From Panulirus ornatus (lineage: Eukaryota; Arthropoda; Malacostraca; Decapoda; Palinuridae): 64,000 bases of DNA. A program made the translations under genes and the position numbers. The stretch is from NCBI RefSeq assembly GCF_036320965.1, contig NC_092286.1, forward strand, positions 26,503,770 through 26,567,769, given 5' to 3'. Each line of letters opens with the position of its first letter. The first letter of the stretch is position 1. Of the stretch, positions 23,305 to 35,956 are shown piece by piece. The notes under the pieces were generated by a model that was not told where the DNA came from, made no database searches, and saw only the letters and a list, made by a program, of their open reading frames with translations.

Positions 23305-26300
23305 ACACTTGAGGAAGCAGATACTACTGTATCATGAGTGAATGTGAGGAAGCAGATACTACTGTATCATGAGTGAATGTGAGGAAGCAGATACTACTGT
23401 ATCATGAGTGAATGTGAGGAAGCAGATACTACTGTATCATGAGTGAATGTGAGGAGCAGATACTACTGTATCACAGAGTGAATGTGAGGAAGCAGATACT
23501 ACTGTATCATGAGTGAATGTGAGGAAGCAGATACTACTGTATCATGAGTGAATGTGAGGAAGCAGATACTACTGTATCATGAATGAATGTGAGGAAGCAG
23601 ATACTACTGTATCATGAGTGAATGTGAGGAAGCAGATACTACTGTATCATGAGTGAATGTGAGGAAGCAGGTACTACTGTATCATGAGTGAATGTGAGGA
23701 AGCAGATACTACTGTATCATGAGTGAATGTGAGAGCGTGAGGAAGCAGATACTACTGTATCATGAAGTGAATGTGAGGAAGCAGATACTACTGTATCATG
23801 AGTGAATGTGAGGAAGCAGATACTACTGTATCATGAGTGAATGTGAGGAAGCAGATACTACTGTATCATGAATGAATGTGAGGAAGCAGATACTACTGTA
23901 TCATGAGTGAATGTGAGGAAGCAGATACTACTGTATCATGAATGAATGTGAGGAAGCAGATACTACTGTATCATGAGTGAATGTGAGGAAGCAGATACTA
24001 CTGTATCATGAGTGAATGTGAGGAAGCAGATACTACTGTATCATGAAGTGAATGTGAGGAAGCAGATACTACTGTATCATGAATGAATGTGAGGAAGCAG
24101 ATACTACTGTATCATGAGTGAATGTGAGGAAGCAGATACTACTGTATCATGAGTGAATGTGAGGAAGCAGATACTACTGTATCATGAGTGAATGTGAGGA
24201 AGCAGATACTACTGTATCATGATGAATGTGAGGAAGCAGATACTACTGTATCATGAGTGAATGTGAGGAAGCAGATACTACTGTATCATGAATGAATGTG
24301 AGGAAGCAGATACTACTGTATCATGAATGAATGTGAGGAAGCAGATACTACTGTATCATGAGTGAATGTGAGGAAGCAGATACTACTGTATCATGAGTGA
24401 ATGTGAGGAAGCAGATACTACTGTATCATGAGTGAATGTGAGGAAGCAGATACTACTGTATCATGAGTGAATGTGAGGAAGCAGATACTACTGTATCATG
24501 AGTGAATGTGAGGAAGCAGATACTACTGTATCATGAGTGAATGTGAGGAAGCAGATACTACTGTATCATGAGTGAATGTGAGGAAGCAGATACTACTGTA
24601 TCATGAGTGAATGTGAGGAAGCAGATACTACTGTATCATGAATGAATGTGAGGAAGCAGATACTACTGTATCATGAGTGAATGTGAGGAAGCAGATACTA
24701 CTGTATCATGAATGAATGTGAGGAAGCAGATACTACTGTATCATGAAGTGAATGTGAGGAAGCAGATACTACTGTATCACAAGTGAATGTGAGGAAGCAG
24801 ATACTACTGTATCATGAGTGAATGTGAGGAAGCAGATACTACTGTATCATGAGTGAATGTGAGGAAGCAGATACTACTGTATCATGAGTGAATGTGAGGA
24901 AGCAGATACTACTGTATCATGAAGTGAATGTGAGGAAGCAGATACTACTGTATCATGAGTGAATGTGAGGAAGCAGATACTACTGTATCATGAATGAATG
25001 TGAGGAAGCAGATACTACTGTATCATGAGTGAATGTGAGGAAGCAGATACTACTGTATCATGAATGAATGTGAGGAAGCAGATACTACTGTATCATGAAT
25101 GAATGTGAGGAAGCAGATACTACTGTATCATGAATGAATGTGAGGAAGCAGATACTACTGTATCATGAATGAATGTGAGGAAGCAGATACTACTGTATCA
25201 TGAATGAATGTGAGGAAGCAGATACTACTGTATCATGAGTGAATGTGAGGAAGCAGATACTACTGTATCATGAATGAATGTGAGGAAGCAGATACTACTG
25301 TATCATGAGTGAATGTGAGGAAGCAGATACTACTGTATCATGAGTGAATGTGAGGAAGCAGATACTACTGTATCATGAAGTGAATGTGAGGAAGCAGATA
25401 CTACTGTATCATGAGTGAATGTGAGGAAGCAGATACTACTGTATCATGAGTGAATGTGAGGAAGCAGATACTACTGTATCATGAGTGAATGTGAGGAAGC
25501 AGATACTACTGTATCATGAATGAATGTGAGGAAGCAGATACTACTGTATCATGAATGAATGTGAGGAAGCAGATACTACTGTATCATGAGTGAATGTGAG
25601 GAAGCAGATACTACTGTATCATGAGTGAATGTGAGGAAGCAGATACTACTGTATCATGAGTGAATGTGAGGAAGCAGATACTACTGTATCATGAGTGAAT
25701 GTGAGGAAGCAGATACTACTGTATCATGAGTGAATGTGAGGAAGCAGATACTACTGTATCATGAGTGAATGTGAGGAAGCAGATACTACTGTATCATGAG
25801 TGAATGTGAGGAAGCAGATACTACTGTATCATGAGTGAATGTGAGGAAGCAGATACTACTGTATCATGAGTGAATGTGAGGAAGCAGATACTACTGTATC
25901 ATGAGTGAATGTGAGGAAGCAGATACTACTGTATCATGAGTGAATGTGAGGAAGCAGATACTACTGTATCATGAGTGAATGTGAGGAAGCAGATACTACT
26001 GTATCATGAGTGAATGTGAGGAAGCAGATACTACTGTATCATGAGTGAATGTGAGGAAGCAGATACTACTGTATCATGAGTGAATGTGAGGAAGCAGATA
26101 CTACTGTATCATGAGTGAATGTGAGGAAGCAGATACTACTGTATCATGAGTGAATGTGAGGAAGCAGATACTACTGTATCATGAGTGAATGTGAGGAAGC
26201 AGATACTACTGTATCATGAGTGAATGTGAGGAAGCAGATACTACTGTATCATGAGTGAATGTGAGGAAGCAGATACTACTGTATCATGAGTGAATGTGAG

Positions 26301-27268
26301 GAAGCAGATACTACTGTATCATGAGTGAATGTGAGGAAGCAGATACTACTGTATCATGAGTGAATGTGAGGAAGCAGATACTACTGTATCATGAGTGAAT
26401 GTGAGGAAGCAGATACTACTGTATCATGAGTGAATGTGAGGAAGCAGATACTACTGTATCATGAGTGAATGTGAGGAAGCAGATACTACTGTATCATGAG
26501 TGAATGTGAGGAAGCAGATACTACTGTATCATGAGTGAATGTGAGGAAGCAGATACTACTGTATCATGAGTGAATGTGAGGAAGCAGATACTACTGTATC
26601 ATGAGTGAATGTGAGGAAGCAGATACTACTGTATCATGAGTGAATGTGAGGAAGCAGATACTACTGTATCATGAGTGAATGTGAGGAAGCAGATACTACT
26701 GTATCATGAGTGAATGTGAGGAAGCAGATACTACTGTATCATGAGTGAATGTGAGGAAGCAGATACTACTGTATCATGAGTGAATGTGAGGAAGCAGATA
26801 CTACTGTATCACAAGTGAATGTGAGGAAGCAGATACTACTGTATCATGAGTGAATGTGAGGAAGCAGATACTACTGTATCACAAGTGAATGTGAGGAAGC
26901 AGATACTACTGTATCATGAGTGAATGTGAGGAAGCAGATACTACTGTATCATGAGTGAATGTGAGGAAGCAGATACTACTGTATCACAAGTGAATGTGAG
27001 GAAGCAGATACTACTGTATCATGAGTGAATGTGAGGAAGCAGATACTACTGTATCATGAGTGAATGTGAGGAAGCAGATACTACTGTATCATGAGTGAAT
27101 GTGAGGAAGCAGATACTACTGTATCACAAGTGAATGTGAGGAAGCAGATACTACTGTATCATGAGTGAATGTGAGGAAGCAGATACTACTGTATCATGAG
27201 TGAATGTGAGGAAGCAGATACTACTGTATCATGAGTGAATGTGAGGAAGCAGGTACTACTGTATCATC
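23305..27268. repeat. 35-bp minisatellite, about 113 copies
   Basis: The unit is 35 bp with core GAAGCAGATACTACTGTATC followed by ATGAGTGAATGTGAG. Minor variants are ATGAATGAATG, ATGAAGTGAATG and ACAAGTGAATG. The left third has scattered indels; the middle (25.6-26.8 kb) is almost perfectly uniform. Confidence 0.98.
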
Positions 27269-27469
27269 AGTAAACTAAAAAGGAATGTTAGTTTCTGATA
27301 ATGCTATTGTGGACATGTTGTCTTGTTTAAATAATACACTAAACAATAGTTAACATCAAGCAACGCACTCAGCAATGTTTGATTTGGTTCTCGTCTGGTG
27401 TATGTACACAATGGCTGTACTCCAGAAACACAACACTTTGCTACAATAGCTTGAACTTTTAGCCAACGC

Positions 27470-30400
27470 ATGCAAAGCCAAGCTGATCATACCATCATGC
27501 AAGGCCAAGCTGATCATACCATCGTGCAGGGTCAAGCTGATCATACCATCATGCAAGGTCAAGCTGATCATACCATCATGCAAGGCCAAGCTGATCATAC
27601 CATCATGCAAAGCCAAGCTGATCATACCATCGTGCAGGGTCAAGCTGATCATACCATCGTGCAGGGTCAAGCTGATCATACCATCGTGCAGGGTCAAGCT
27701 GATCATACCATCATGCAGGGTCAAGCTGATCATACCATCATGCAAGGCCAAGCTGATCATACCATCATGCAAGGCCAAGCTGATCATACTATCATGCAAG
27801 GTCAAGCTGATCATACCATCATGCAAGGTCAAGCTGATCATACCATCATGCAAGGCCAAGCTGATCATACCATCGTGCAGGGTCAAGCTGATCATACCAT
27901 CATGCAAGGCCAAGCTGATCATACCATCATGCAAGGTCAAGCTGATCATACCATCATGCAAGGCCAAGCTGATCATACCATCATGCAAGGCCAAGCTGAT
28001 CATACCATCATGCAAGGTCAAGCTGATCATACCATCATGCAAGGCCAAGCTGATCATACCATCGTGCAGGGTCAAGCTGATCATACCATCATGCAAGGTC
28101 AAGCTGATCATACCATCATGTAAGGCCAAGCTGATCATACCATCATGCAAGGCCAAGCTGATCATACCATCGTGCAGGGTCAAGCTGATCATACCATCAT
28201 GCAAGGTCAAGCTGATCATACCATCATGCAAGGCCAAGCTGATCATACCATCATGCAAGGTCAAGCTGATCATACCATCGTGCAGGGTCAAGCTGATCAT
28301 ACCATCATGCAAGGTCAAGCTGATCATACCATCATGCAAGGCCAAGCTGATCATACCATCATGCAAGGTCAAGCTGATCATACCATCATGCAAGGCCAAG
28401 CTGATCATACCATCGTGCAGGGTCAAGCTGATCATACCATCATGCAAGGCCAAGCTGATCATACCATCATGCAAGGTCAAGCTGATCATACCATCATGCA
28501 AGGCCAAGCTGATCATACCATCATGCAAGGTCAAGCTGATCATACCATCATGCAAGGTCAAGCTGATCATACCATCATGCAAGGCCAAGCTGATCATACC
28601 ATCATGCAAGGCCAAGCTGATCATACCATCATGCAGGTCAAGCTGATCATACCATCATGCAAGGCCAAGCTGATCATACCATCATGCAAGGTCAAGCTGA
28701 TCATACCATCATGCAAGGCCAAGCTGATCATACCATCATGCAAGGCCAAGCTGATCATACCATCATGCAAGGTCAAGCTGATCATACCATCATGCAAGGC
28801 CAAGCTGATCATACCATCATGCAAGGTCAAGCTGATCATACCATCATGCAAGGTCAAGCTGATCATACCATCATGCAAGGCCAAGCTGATCATACCATCG
28901 TGCAGGGTCAAGCTGATCATACCATCATGCAAGGTCAAGCTGATCATACCATCATGCAAGGCCAAGCTGATCATACCATCATGCAAGGTCAAGCTGATCA
29001 TACCATCGTGCAGGGTCAAGCTGATCATACCATCATGCAAGGCCAAGCTGATCATACCATCATGCAAGGTCAAGCTGATCATACCATCATGCAAGGCCAA
29101 GCTGATCATACCATCATGCAAGGTCAAGCTGATCATACCATCGTGCAGGGTCAAGCTGATCATACCATCATGCAAGGTCAAGCTGATCATACCATCATGC
29201 AAGGCCAAGCTGATCATACCATCATGCAAGGTCAAGCTGATCATACCATCATGCAAGGCCAAGCTGATCATACCATCGTGCAGGGTCAAGCTGATCATAC
29301 CATCATGCAAGGCCAAGCTGATCATACCATCATGCAAGGTCAAGCTGATCATACCATCATGCAAGGCCAAGCTGATCATACCATCGTGCAGGGTCAAGCT
29401 GATCATACCATCATGCAAGGTCAAGCTGATCATACCATCATGCAAGGTCAAGCTGATCATACCATCATGCAAGGCCAAGCTGATCATACCATCGTGCAGG
29501 GTCAAGCTGATCATACCATCATGCAAGGCCAAGCTGATCATACCATCATGCAAGGCCAAGCTGATCATACCATCATGCAAGGCCAAGCTGATCATACCAT
29601 CATGCAAGGCCAAGCTGATCATACCATCATGCAAGGTCAAGCTGATCATACCATCATGCAAGGCCAAGCTGATCATACCATCATGCAAGGGCCAAGCTGA
29701 TCATACCATCATGCAAGGTCAAGCTGATCATACCATCATGCAAGGCCAAGCTGATCATACCATCATGCAAGGCCAAGCTGATCATACCATCATGCAAGGG
29801 TCAAGCTGATCATACCATCATGCAAGGTCAAGCTGATCATACCATCATGCAAGGCCAAGCTGATCATACCATCATGCAAGGTCAAGCTGATCATACCATC
29901 ATGCAAGGTCAAGCTGATCATACCATCATGCAAGGTCAAGCTGATCATACCATCATGCAAGGCCAAGCTGATCATACCATCATGCAAGGCCAAGCTGATC
30001 ATACCATCATGCAAGGCCAAGCTGATCATACCATCATGCAAGGCCAAGCTGATCATACCATCATGCAAGGTCAAGCTGATCATACCATCATGCAAGGTCA
30101 AGCTGATCATACCATCATGCAAGGCCAAGCTGATCATACCATCATGCAAGGTCAAGCTGATCATACCATCATGCAAGGCCAAGCTGATCATACCATCATG
30201 CAAGGCCAAGCTGATCATACCATCATGCAAGGTCAAGCTGATCATACCATCATGCAAGGCCAAGCTGATCATACCATCATGCAAGGCCAAGCTGATCATA
30301 CCATCATGCAAGGTCAAGCTGATCATACCATCATGCAAGGCCAAGCTGATCATACCATCATGCAAGGTCAAGCTGATCATACCATCATGCAAGGCCAAGC

Positions 30401-31047
30401 TGATCATACCATCATGCAAGGCCAAGCTGATCATACCATCATGCAAGGCCAAGCTGATCATACCATCATGCAAGGTCAAGCTGATCATACCATCATGCAA
30501 GGCCAAGCTGATCATACCATCATGCAAGGTCAAGCTGATCATACCATCATGCAAGGCCAAGCTGATCATACCATCATGCAAGGCCAAGCTGATCATACCA
30601 TCATGCAAGGTCAAGCTGATCACACCATCATGCAAGGCCAAGCTGATCATACCATCATGCAAGGCAAGCTGATCATACCATCATGCAAGGCCAAGCTGAT
30701 CATACCATCATGCAAGGTCAAGCTGATCATACCATCATGCAAGGTCAAGCTGATCATACCATCATGCAAGGCCAAGCTGATCATACCATCATGCAAGGCC
30801 AAGCTGATCATACCATCATGCAAGGTCAAGCTGATCACACCATCATGCAAGGCCAAGCTGATCATACCATCATGCAAGGCCAAGCTGATCATACCATCAT
30901 GCAAGGCCAAGCTGATCATACCATCATGCAAGGTCAAGCTGATCATACCATCATGCAAGGTCAAGCTGATCATACCATCATGCAAGGCCAAGCTGATCAT
31001 ACCATCATGCAAGGCCAAGCTGATCATACCATCATGCAAGGTCAAGC
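27470..31047. repeat. 27-bp minisatellite, about 132 copies
   Basis: The unit is 27 bp (nine codons) with core GCTGATCATACCATCATGCA followed by AGGCCAA or AGGTCAA; CATCGTGCAGGG is a third form. Because 27 is divisible by three and the unit lacks stops in several frames, long open frames arise on both strands (QGQADHTIM on plus, HDGMISLAL on minus, up to 554 codons). These are repeat artefacts with no signal peptide or flanking coding sequence. Confidence 0.98.
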
Positions 31048-31116
31048 ACTTACATCAGCACTTCCATTAATGTTAATAATTCATATAACTTTCTTATTGC
31101 CATGACCAATGTGGAG

Positions 31117-32438
31117 TAGTTCTGACCTAACCTTGGATCATGACACTGATCTACCTAACCTTGGATCATGACACTGATCTACCTAACCTTGGATCATGAC
31201 ACTGATCTACCTAACCTTGGATCATGACACTGATCTACCTAACCTTGGATCATGACACTGATCTACCTAACCTTGGATCATGACACTGATCTACCTAACC
31301 TTGGCTCATGACACTGATCTACCTAACCTTGGATCATGATACTGATCTACCTAACCTTGGATCATGATACTGATCTACCTAACCTTGGATCATGACACTG
31401 ATCTACCTAACCTTGGATCATGATACTGATCTACCTAACCTTGGATCATGATACTGATCTACCTAACCTTGGATCATGACACTGATCTACCTAACCTTGG
31501 ATCATGATACTGATCTACCTAACCTTGGATCATGATACTGATCTACCTAACCTTGGATCATGACACTGATCTACCTAACCTTGGATCATGATACTGATCT
31601 ACCTAACCTTGGATCATGACACTGATCTACCTAACCTTGGATCATGACACTGATCTACCTAACCTTGGATCGTGATACTGATCTACCTAACCTTGGATCA
31701 TGACACTGATCTACCTAACCTTGGCTCATGACACTGATCTACCTAACCTTGGATCATGATACTGATCTACCTAACCTTGGATCATGACACTGATCTACCT
31801 AACCTTGGCTCATGACACTGATCTACCTAACCTTGGATCATGATACTGATCTACCTAACCTTGGATCATGACACTGATCTACCTAACCTTGGATCATGAC
31901 ACTGATCTACCTAACCTTGGATCATGACACTGATCTACCTAACCTTGGATTATGACACTGATTTACCCAACCTTGGAATATGATACTGATCTACCTAACC
32001 TTGGATTATGACACTGATCTACCTAACCTTGGATTATGACACTGATCTACCTAACCTTGGATTATGACACTGATTTACCCAACCTTGGAATATGATACTG
32101 ATCTACCTAACCTTGGATTATGATACTGATCTACCTAACCTTGGATTATGACACTGATCTACCTAACCTTGGATCATGACACTGATCTACCTAACCTTGG
32201 ATTATGACACTGATTTACCCAACCTTGGAATATGATACTGATCTACCTAACCTTGGATTATGACACTGATCTACCTAACCTTGGATTATGACACTGATCT
32301 ACCTAACCTTGGATTATGACACTGATTTACCCAACCTTGGAATATGATACTGATCTACCTAACCTTGGATTATGATACTGATCTACCTAACCTTGGATTA
32401 TGATACTGATCTACCTAACCTTGGATTATGATACTGAA
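31117..32438. repeat. 28-bp minisatellite, about 47 copies
   Basis: The unit is 28 bp with core ACCTTGGATCATGACACTGA followed by TCTACCTA. The right part has a higher-order pattern using GGATTATGACACTGATTTACC and GGAATATGATAC variants. It ends about 150 bp before the exon 8 donor. Confidence 0.97.
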
Positions 32439-32591
32439 CATTACCCCAATGTCACAAAGGACTATGTAATTTATCAAACTCTTCTATGGATACTAACTAA
32501 CTGTCAACATTTTCATACTAATTATACCTTGATCATAGCACTGTATGTGAATTACTTAAATTCACTTCAGCTTGAGAGAAAGATGACTTAC

Positions 32592-32734
32592 TTGGGCAGG
32601 GCGGTGCGGACGCAGTGGATGGCATCATCGTGGTAGTCACATTTGGTGTTGCCATCACGATCACATGAGAAGTCTGGCAGAAACCTTCCCTTGTCGGACA
32701 CTGCCTGCTTCAGGAGACAGGGACATCGCTCCAC
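32592..32734 (-). CDS. mesh: mesh exon 8: first part of AMOP domain
   Basis: The 143-bp exon begins VERCPCLLKQAVSDKGRF and continues LPDFSCDRDGNTKCDYHDDAIHCVRTALP, ending with two bases of a codon (phase 2; donor GTAAGT). CPC, the spaced Cys residues and YHDDAIHCV are the defining features of an AMOP domain, an extracellular cysteine-rich module associated with adhesion in Mesh, MUC4 and Susd2. The following intron, about 12.4 kb, is almost entirely tandem repeat. The preceding intron carries nested LINEs. Confidence 0.96.
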
Positions 32735-32954
32735 CTGATGGGAGGTCAGCAGCTGCTCAGTACATACAAATACACACTATCTAGTGAGAAATCAATTATG
32801 GAATTTGTGTGTGAAAGAAAGAGGGATTGACATTGTGCTTGATGTGTCACCAGAAGAACGGAAATGTCTACTAATAATGTAAGACATATACCTAAGTTGA
32901 CAACATATATCACACAAAAACTGGGTTATACCTCACAAGTCTGGTCATTACACC

Positions 32955-33071
32955 TACAAATGCATTAAGATTTGATTGAGAGACTACAGAGGAGTGCAGT
33001 TAAGATGGTACCTGGTTTTCAAGGACTGAGCAATAATGATAGGCTCGGAACTACAAGGCTGCCCAACCATG

Positions 33072-33075
<4 letters not shown>
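32955..33075 (+). mobile_element. CR1-like LINE C-terminal fragment
   Basis: The plus strand reads MIERLQRSAVKMVPGFQGLSNNDRL and GTTRLPNHV. This matches the CR1-type block (ERVQRRATK-x-P-x-L-x-x-LSYEERL-x-x-LPTLE). It is broken by the (GA)n run that follows. Confidence 0.7.

Positions 33076-33147
<72 letters not shown>
33076..33147. repeat. (GA)n microsatellite, about 35 dinucleotides
   Basis: Perfect GA repeat inside a CR1-like fragment. The next 1 kb (33,148-34,150) has no clear feature except three or four units of a 31-bp repeat around AGTAGCACAGATCTGCATAC at 33,860-33,955. Confidence 0.97.
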
Positions 33148-33148
<1 letters not shown>

Positions 33149-34149
33149 CCTGCTAGCAGGCCTCAGGTTCTTGAATCAACTGGATGATGTTGACAGTGAA
33201 CCATTCCTCAAAAGATACAGCTCCAGAGTGAACAACGTACATGACAAAAAGCTGGGGGAAAGTTTGTAAGAAACTCTGCTGATATGTGTGCTGCAGCTTC
33301 ATGGTTAGCACTGTCAGATGATCTTGTTACCTTCATGTTATGCAGCTTCTGCAGTTGAATAAACTTATTTAGCCATCCTTTACTTTCTTGGAATTGCTCT
33401 GGCTCAAACTATAATGTCTTCTTCATGCAAATACTCATAAATCTTCAAAACTTTAGACCTGAGCTTGTTATCAAGGCTGCTTTTCTTCTTCATCTCATGC
33501 ATTATTCATAATGGGGGTATTTTCTCTATCTTTTCATAAATGAATTTCTAGCCCTTGTAGTTACCTTAACAGACAGTGGAGAAGAGTTCACCACAGTACT
33601 TCAAATTATCTCTGTATTCTGCTTTATGTGGCAAACAGTAGATTCACCCAGGTTGTAAGTGCACCCAAGCAATGACACTCCCTCACTTCTATCAACGAAT
33701 CATAAGACTTCTAGCTTTGTTTCTATGGTCAGAGAGGTTCTCTCATTTAACTGCTAGTTCTGGGGTAGATATTGCTAAATGTTTGGATGCCATATAAACA
33801 AACATAAACACAGTAGGTTGAAGAAAGGTCACATTAGCAGCTATGTCTAAATCACATAAGTAGCACAGATCTGCATACAACAGTGATAACAGTAGCACAA
33901 ATCTGCATACAACGATGGTAACAGTAGCACAGATCTGAATACAATGGTGGTAACTGCAAGACTGACCCGTTGGCAGGAGTGTGGTATACTCCACCCAGAA
34001 CCCATGCTTACTCCATCTGCCAACCTTCACCAAAATTTTAGTGCACTTTATTCTAGGCACACCAGTATAGTGGCCAATTTTGACTGTATAAAAAGAAAGA
34101 TTGTTAGAATTAAGTTTCTTGCATAACAGGAAAATTGCAATATGTAGTG

Positions 34150-35956
34150 AGGAGTGGGTGTATTGATAATGGGGGATCTCAATTATAAGAAAAGAGACTG
34201 GCAGAATTTGGATTTTCATTGTGACAGGGAATCATGGAGACACTTCTCTTTTTCATACCAAACTATCCACTCACAATTCCAATTCAGAGGTTGTGTTTGT
34301 GTTTATTCCAAATCAACACACCTGTTGCATGCCTCAAGGACCTTGAGTCTCCAAACTTTTATGTTATGTGGCTCAAGGTCTTTCTCCAAAGTAACACACT
34401 TTTCCTCTCTTTTGCCTACTGCTTTCCTAATTCTACAAATTTTATATCTTTCTTTGACTATCAAAACTCCTGCCATAAGACTGTGGCATCCTCTCACCCT
34501 AGAGCCAAGATCCTCCATCTAGGAGATTTCAACATTTACCATAGGGAACGGTTGAATTCCTCCCACTGGATGGTGGAGGGATGGAAACCCTCACGTTCTC
34601 CATTCTCGATGATTTAGAGCAAATTATCTCCCATCCTACCCATATTCCTGACTGCTGTGATCACTCTCCTAATATTCTGGATCTATCTTTCACCTCCAGT
34701 CGATCCTTCTGTGACTACACAATCTCACACCAATTGGTTCATCTGATCCTATTCTCATAAACGTATCTATTCTAATGGCACCTCCCCCTCCAGCAGCAAC
34801 TTCTAATTTTAAATACTGGCACCTAAACAAAACTGAGTGGAAGAACTCACATAATTTCTTCAACTTTCCCTGAGTAAATTACTGTCTTTCATGTGGTGAT
34901 GCTTTATTTCTGCCCAATGCATGGCAGAGGTTATTCTTGCAAGAATGGATGCATTTATTCCCTCTTCCTTCAAGATGACTCCTTCTTTCAATCCATAGTT
35001 CAACCATTCTTGTTTTCAGGCCACTCAGGCAAGGGATCAGGCATATTGGGCTTGAAAAATCTTTCCTACCTCTGACTCCCATTCAATTCTCATTACTGCC
35101 CTAATCACTGCAAGTACATTACCCATGAAGAAAAGCATTCCTTTATTCAAAGGAAGTGTGATAATCTCTCCTTTTCATCCACTAATAAGTTTTTCTGGTC
35201 TTAAGCTTAGGACATTTCAAACAGCTTCTGTCACTCTCCCTTTCTTTCACTTTCCCATTCTGATAGAACTGTAGCTGTCTCTCCCATAGACATTGCAACT
35301 CTCTTTGGTACCCATTTCTCCTGTAACTCCACCATGAGTGACTCTGACATTCCTTCAACCCCTGATGCTCCTCTGACTAATCCTATGCCCTTCCCTGTAA
35401 TCTCTTTTCAGACTATCAGAAAAGCACTTCTCTCTCTATGGACACAAGCAAGGATTATGGTCCTGATTGCATCCACCCCTGTGTACCAAAAGAGTGTGCC
35501 TCTGAACTTGCACCTGTGTTTGCTTGTCTATTCCATTTCTATTTAAAACTAAAACTTTTCCTTCTTCTTGGAAGCAAGTGTTAATACATCCCATCCCCAA
35601 CAAGGGTGACCAACTATTGTCGTATTGCTTTAACATCTAACAGTTTCAAAGTCTTTGAATCCCTCCTAAACTCCCATATCCTCAGACACCTAAAATCTCA
35701 TGGTCTTCCCTGTTATCACCAGAATGGCTTCCATATGGTAAGATCCAGAGGTGGTATTCTTTCTTGACTTAAAAATGCTTGTTCATCATCCCTGAAAGAC
35801 TTTGGGGAGTCTTGTGTAGTTGCCCTAAACATATGCAAAGCTTTTGACAGGGTGTATTATCAGGGTCTCATCTCTAAGCTCCCTTTTTTGGCTTCCTCCC
35901 TCACTTTGTTTTCTTTTATCTAGCTTCTTCTAAGGCCAATCTGTCTATGTGGTTGC
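34150..35956 (+). mobile_element. Jockey-like LINE remnant (endonuclease and RT)
   Basis: Frame-broken plus-strand coding can be followed through a decayed endonuclease (NFYVMWLKVFLQSN, SFAYCFPNSTNFISFFDYQ, ILHLGDFNIYH), then an IQRKCDNLSFSS segment, DAPLTNPMPFPVISFQTIRKALLSL, a PNKGD block and an RT core VALNICKAFDRVYYQGLISKL. The first 60 bp (VLIMGDLNYKKRDW) look like an endonuclease piece of another family. The element stops abruptly at about 35,956, where RTE-like sequence begins. It is dead and probably old. Confidence 0.8.

Noticed and set aside
20440..27268. Long arrays of short repeats that could suggest CRISPR
   Set aside because: Units are contiguous with no unique spacers, no Cas-like coding is present and the DNA is animal.
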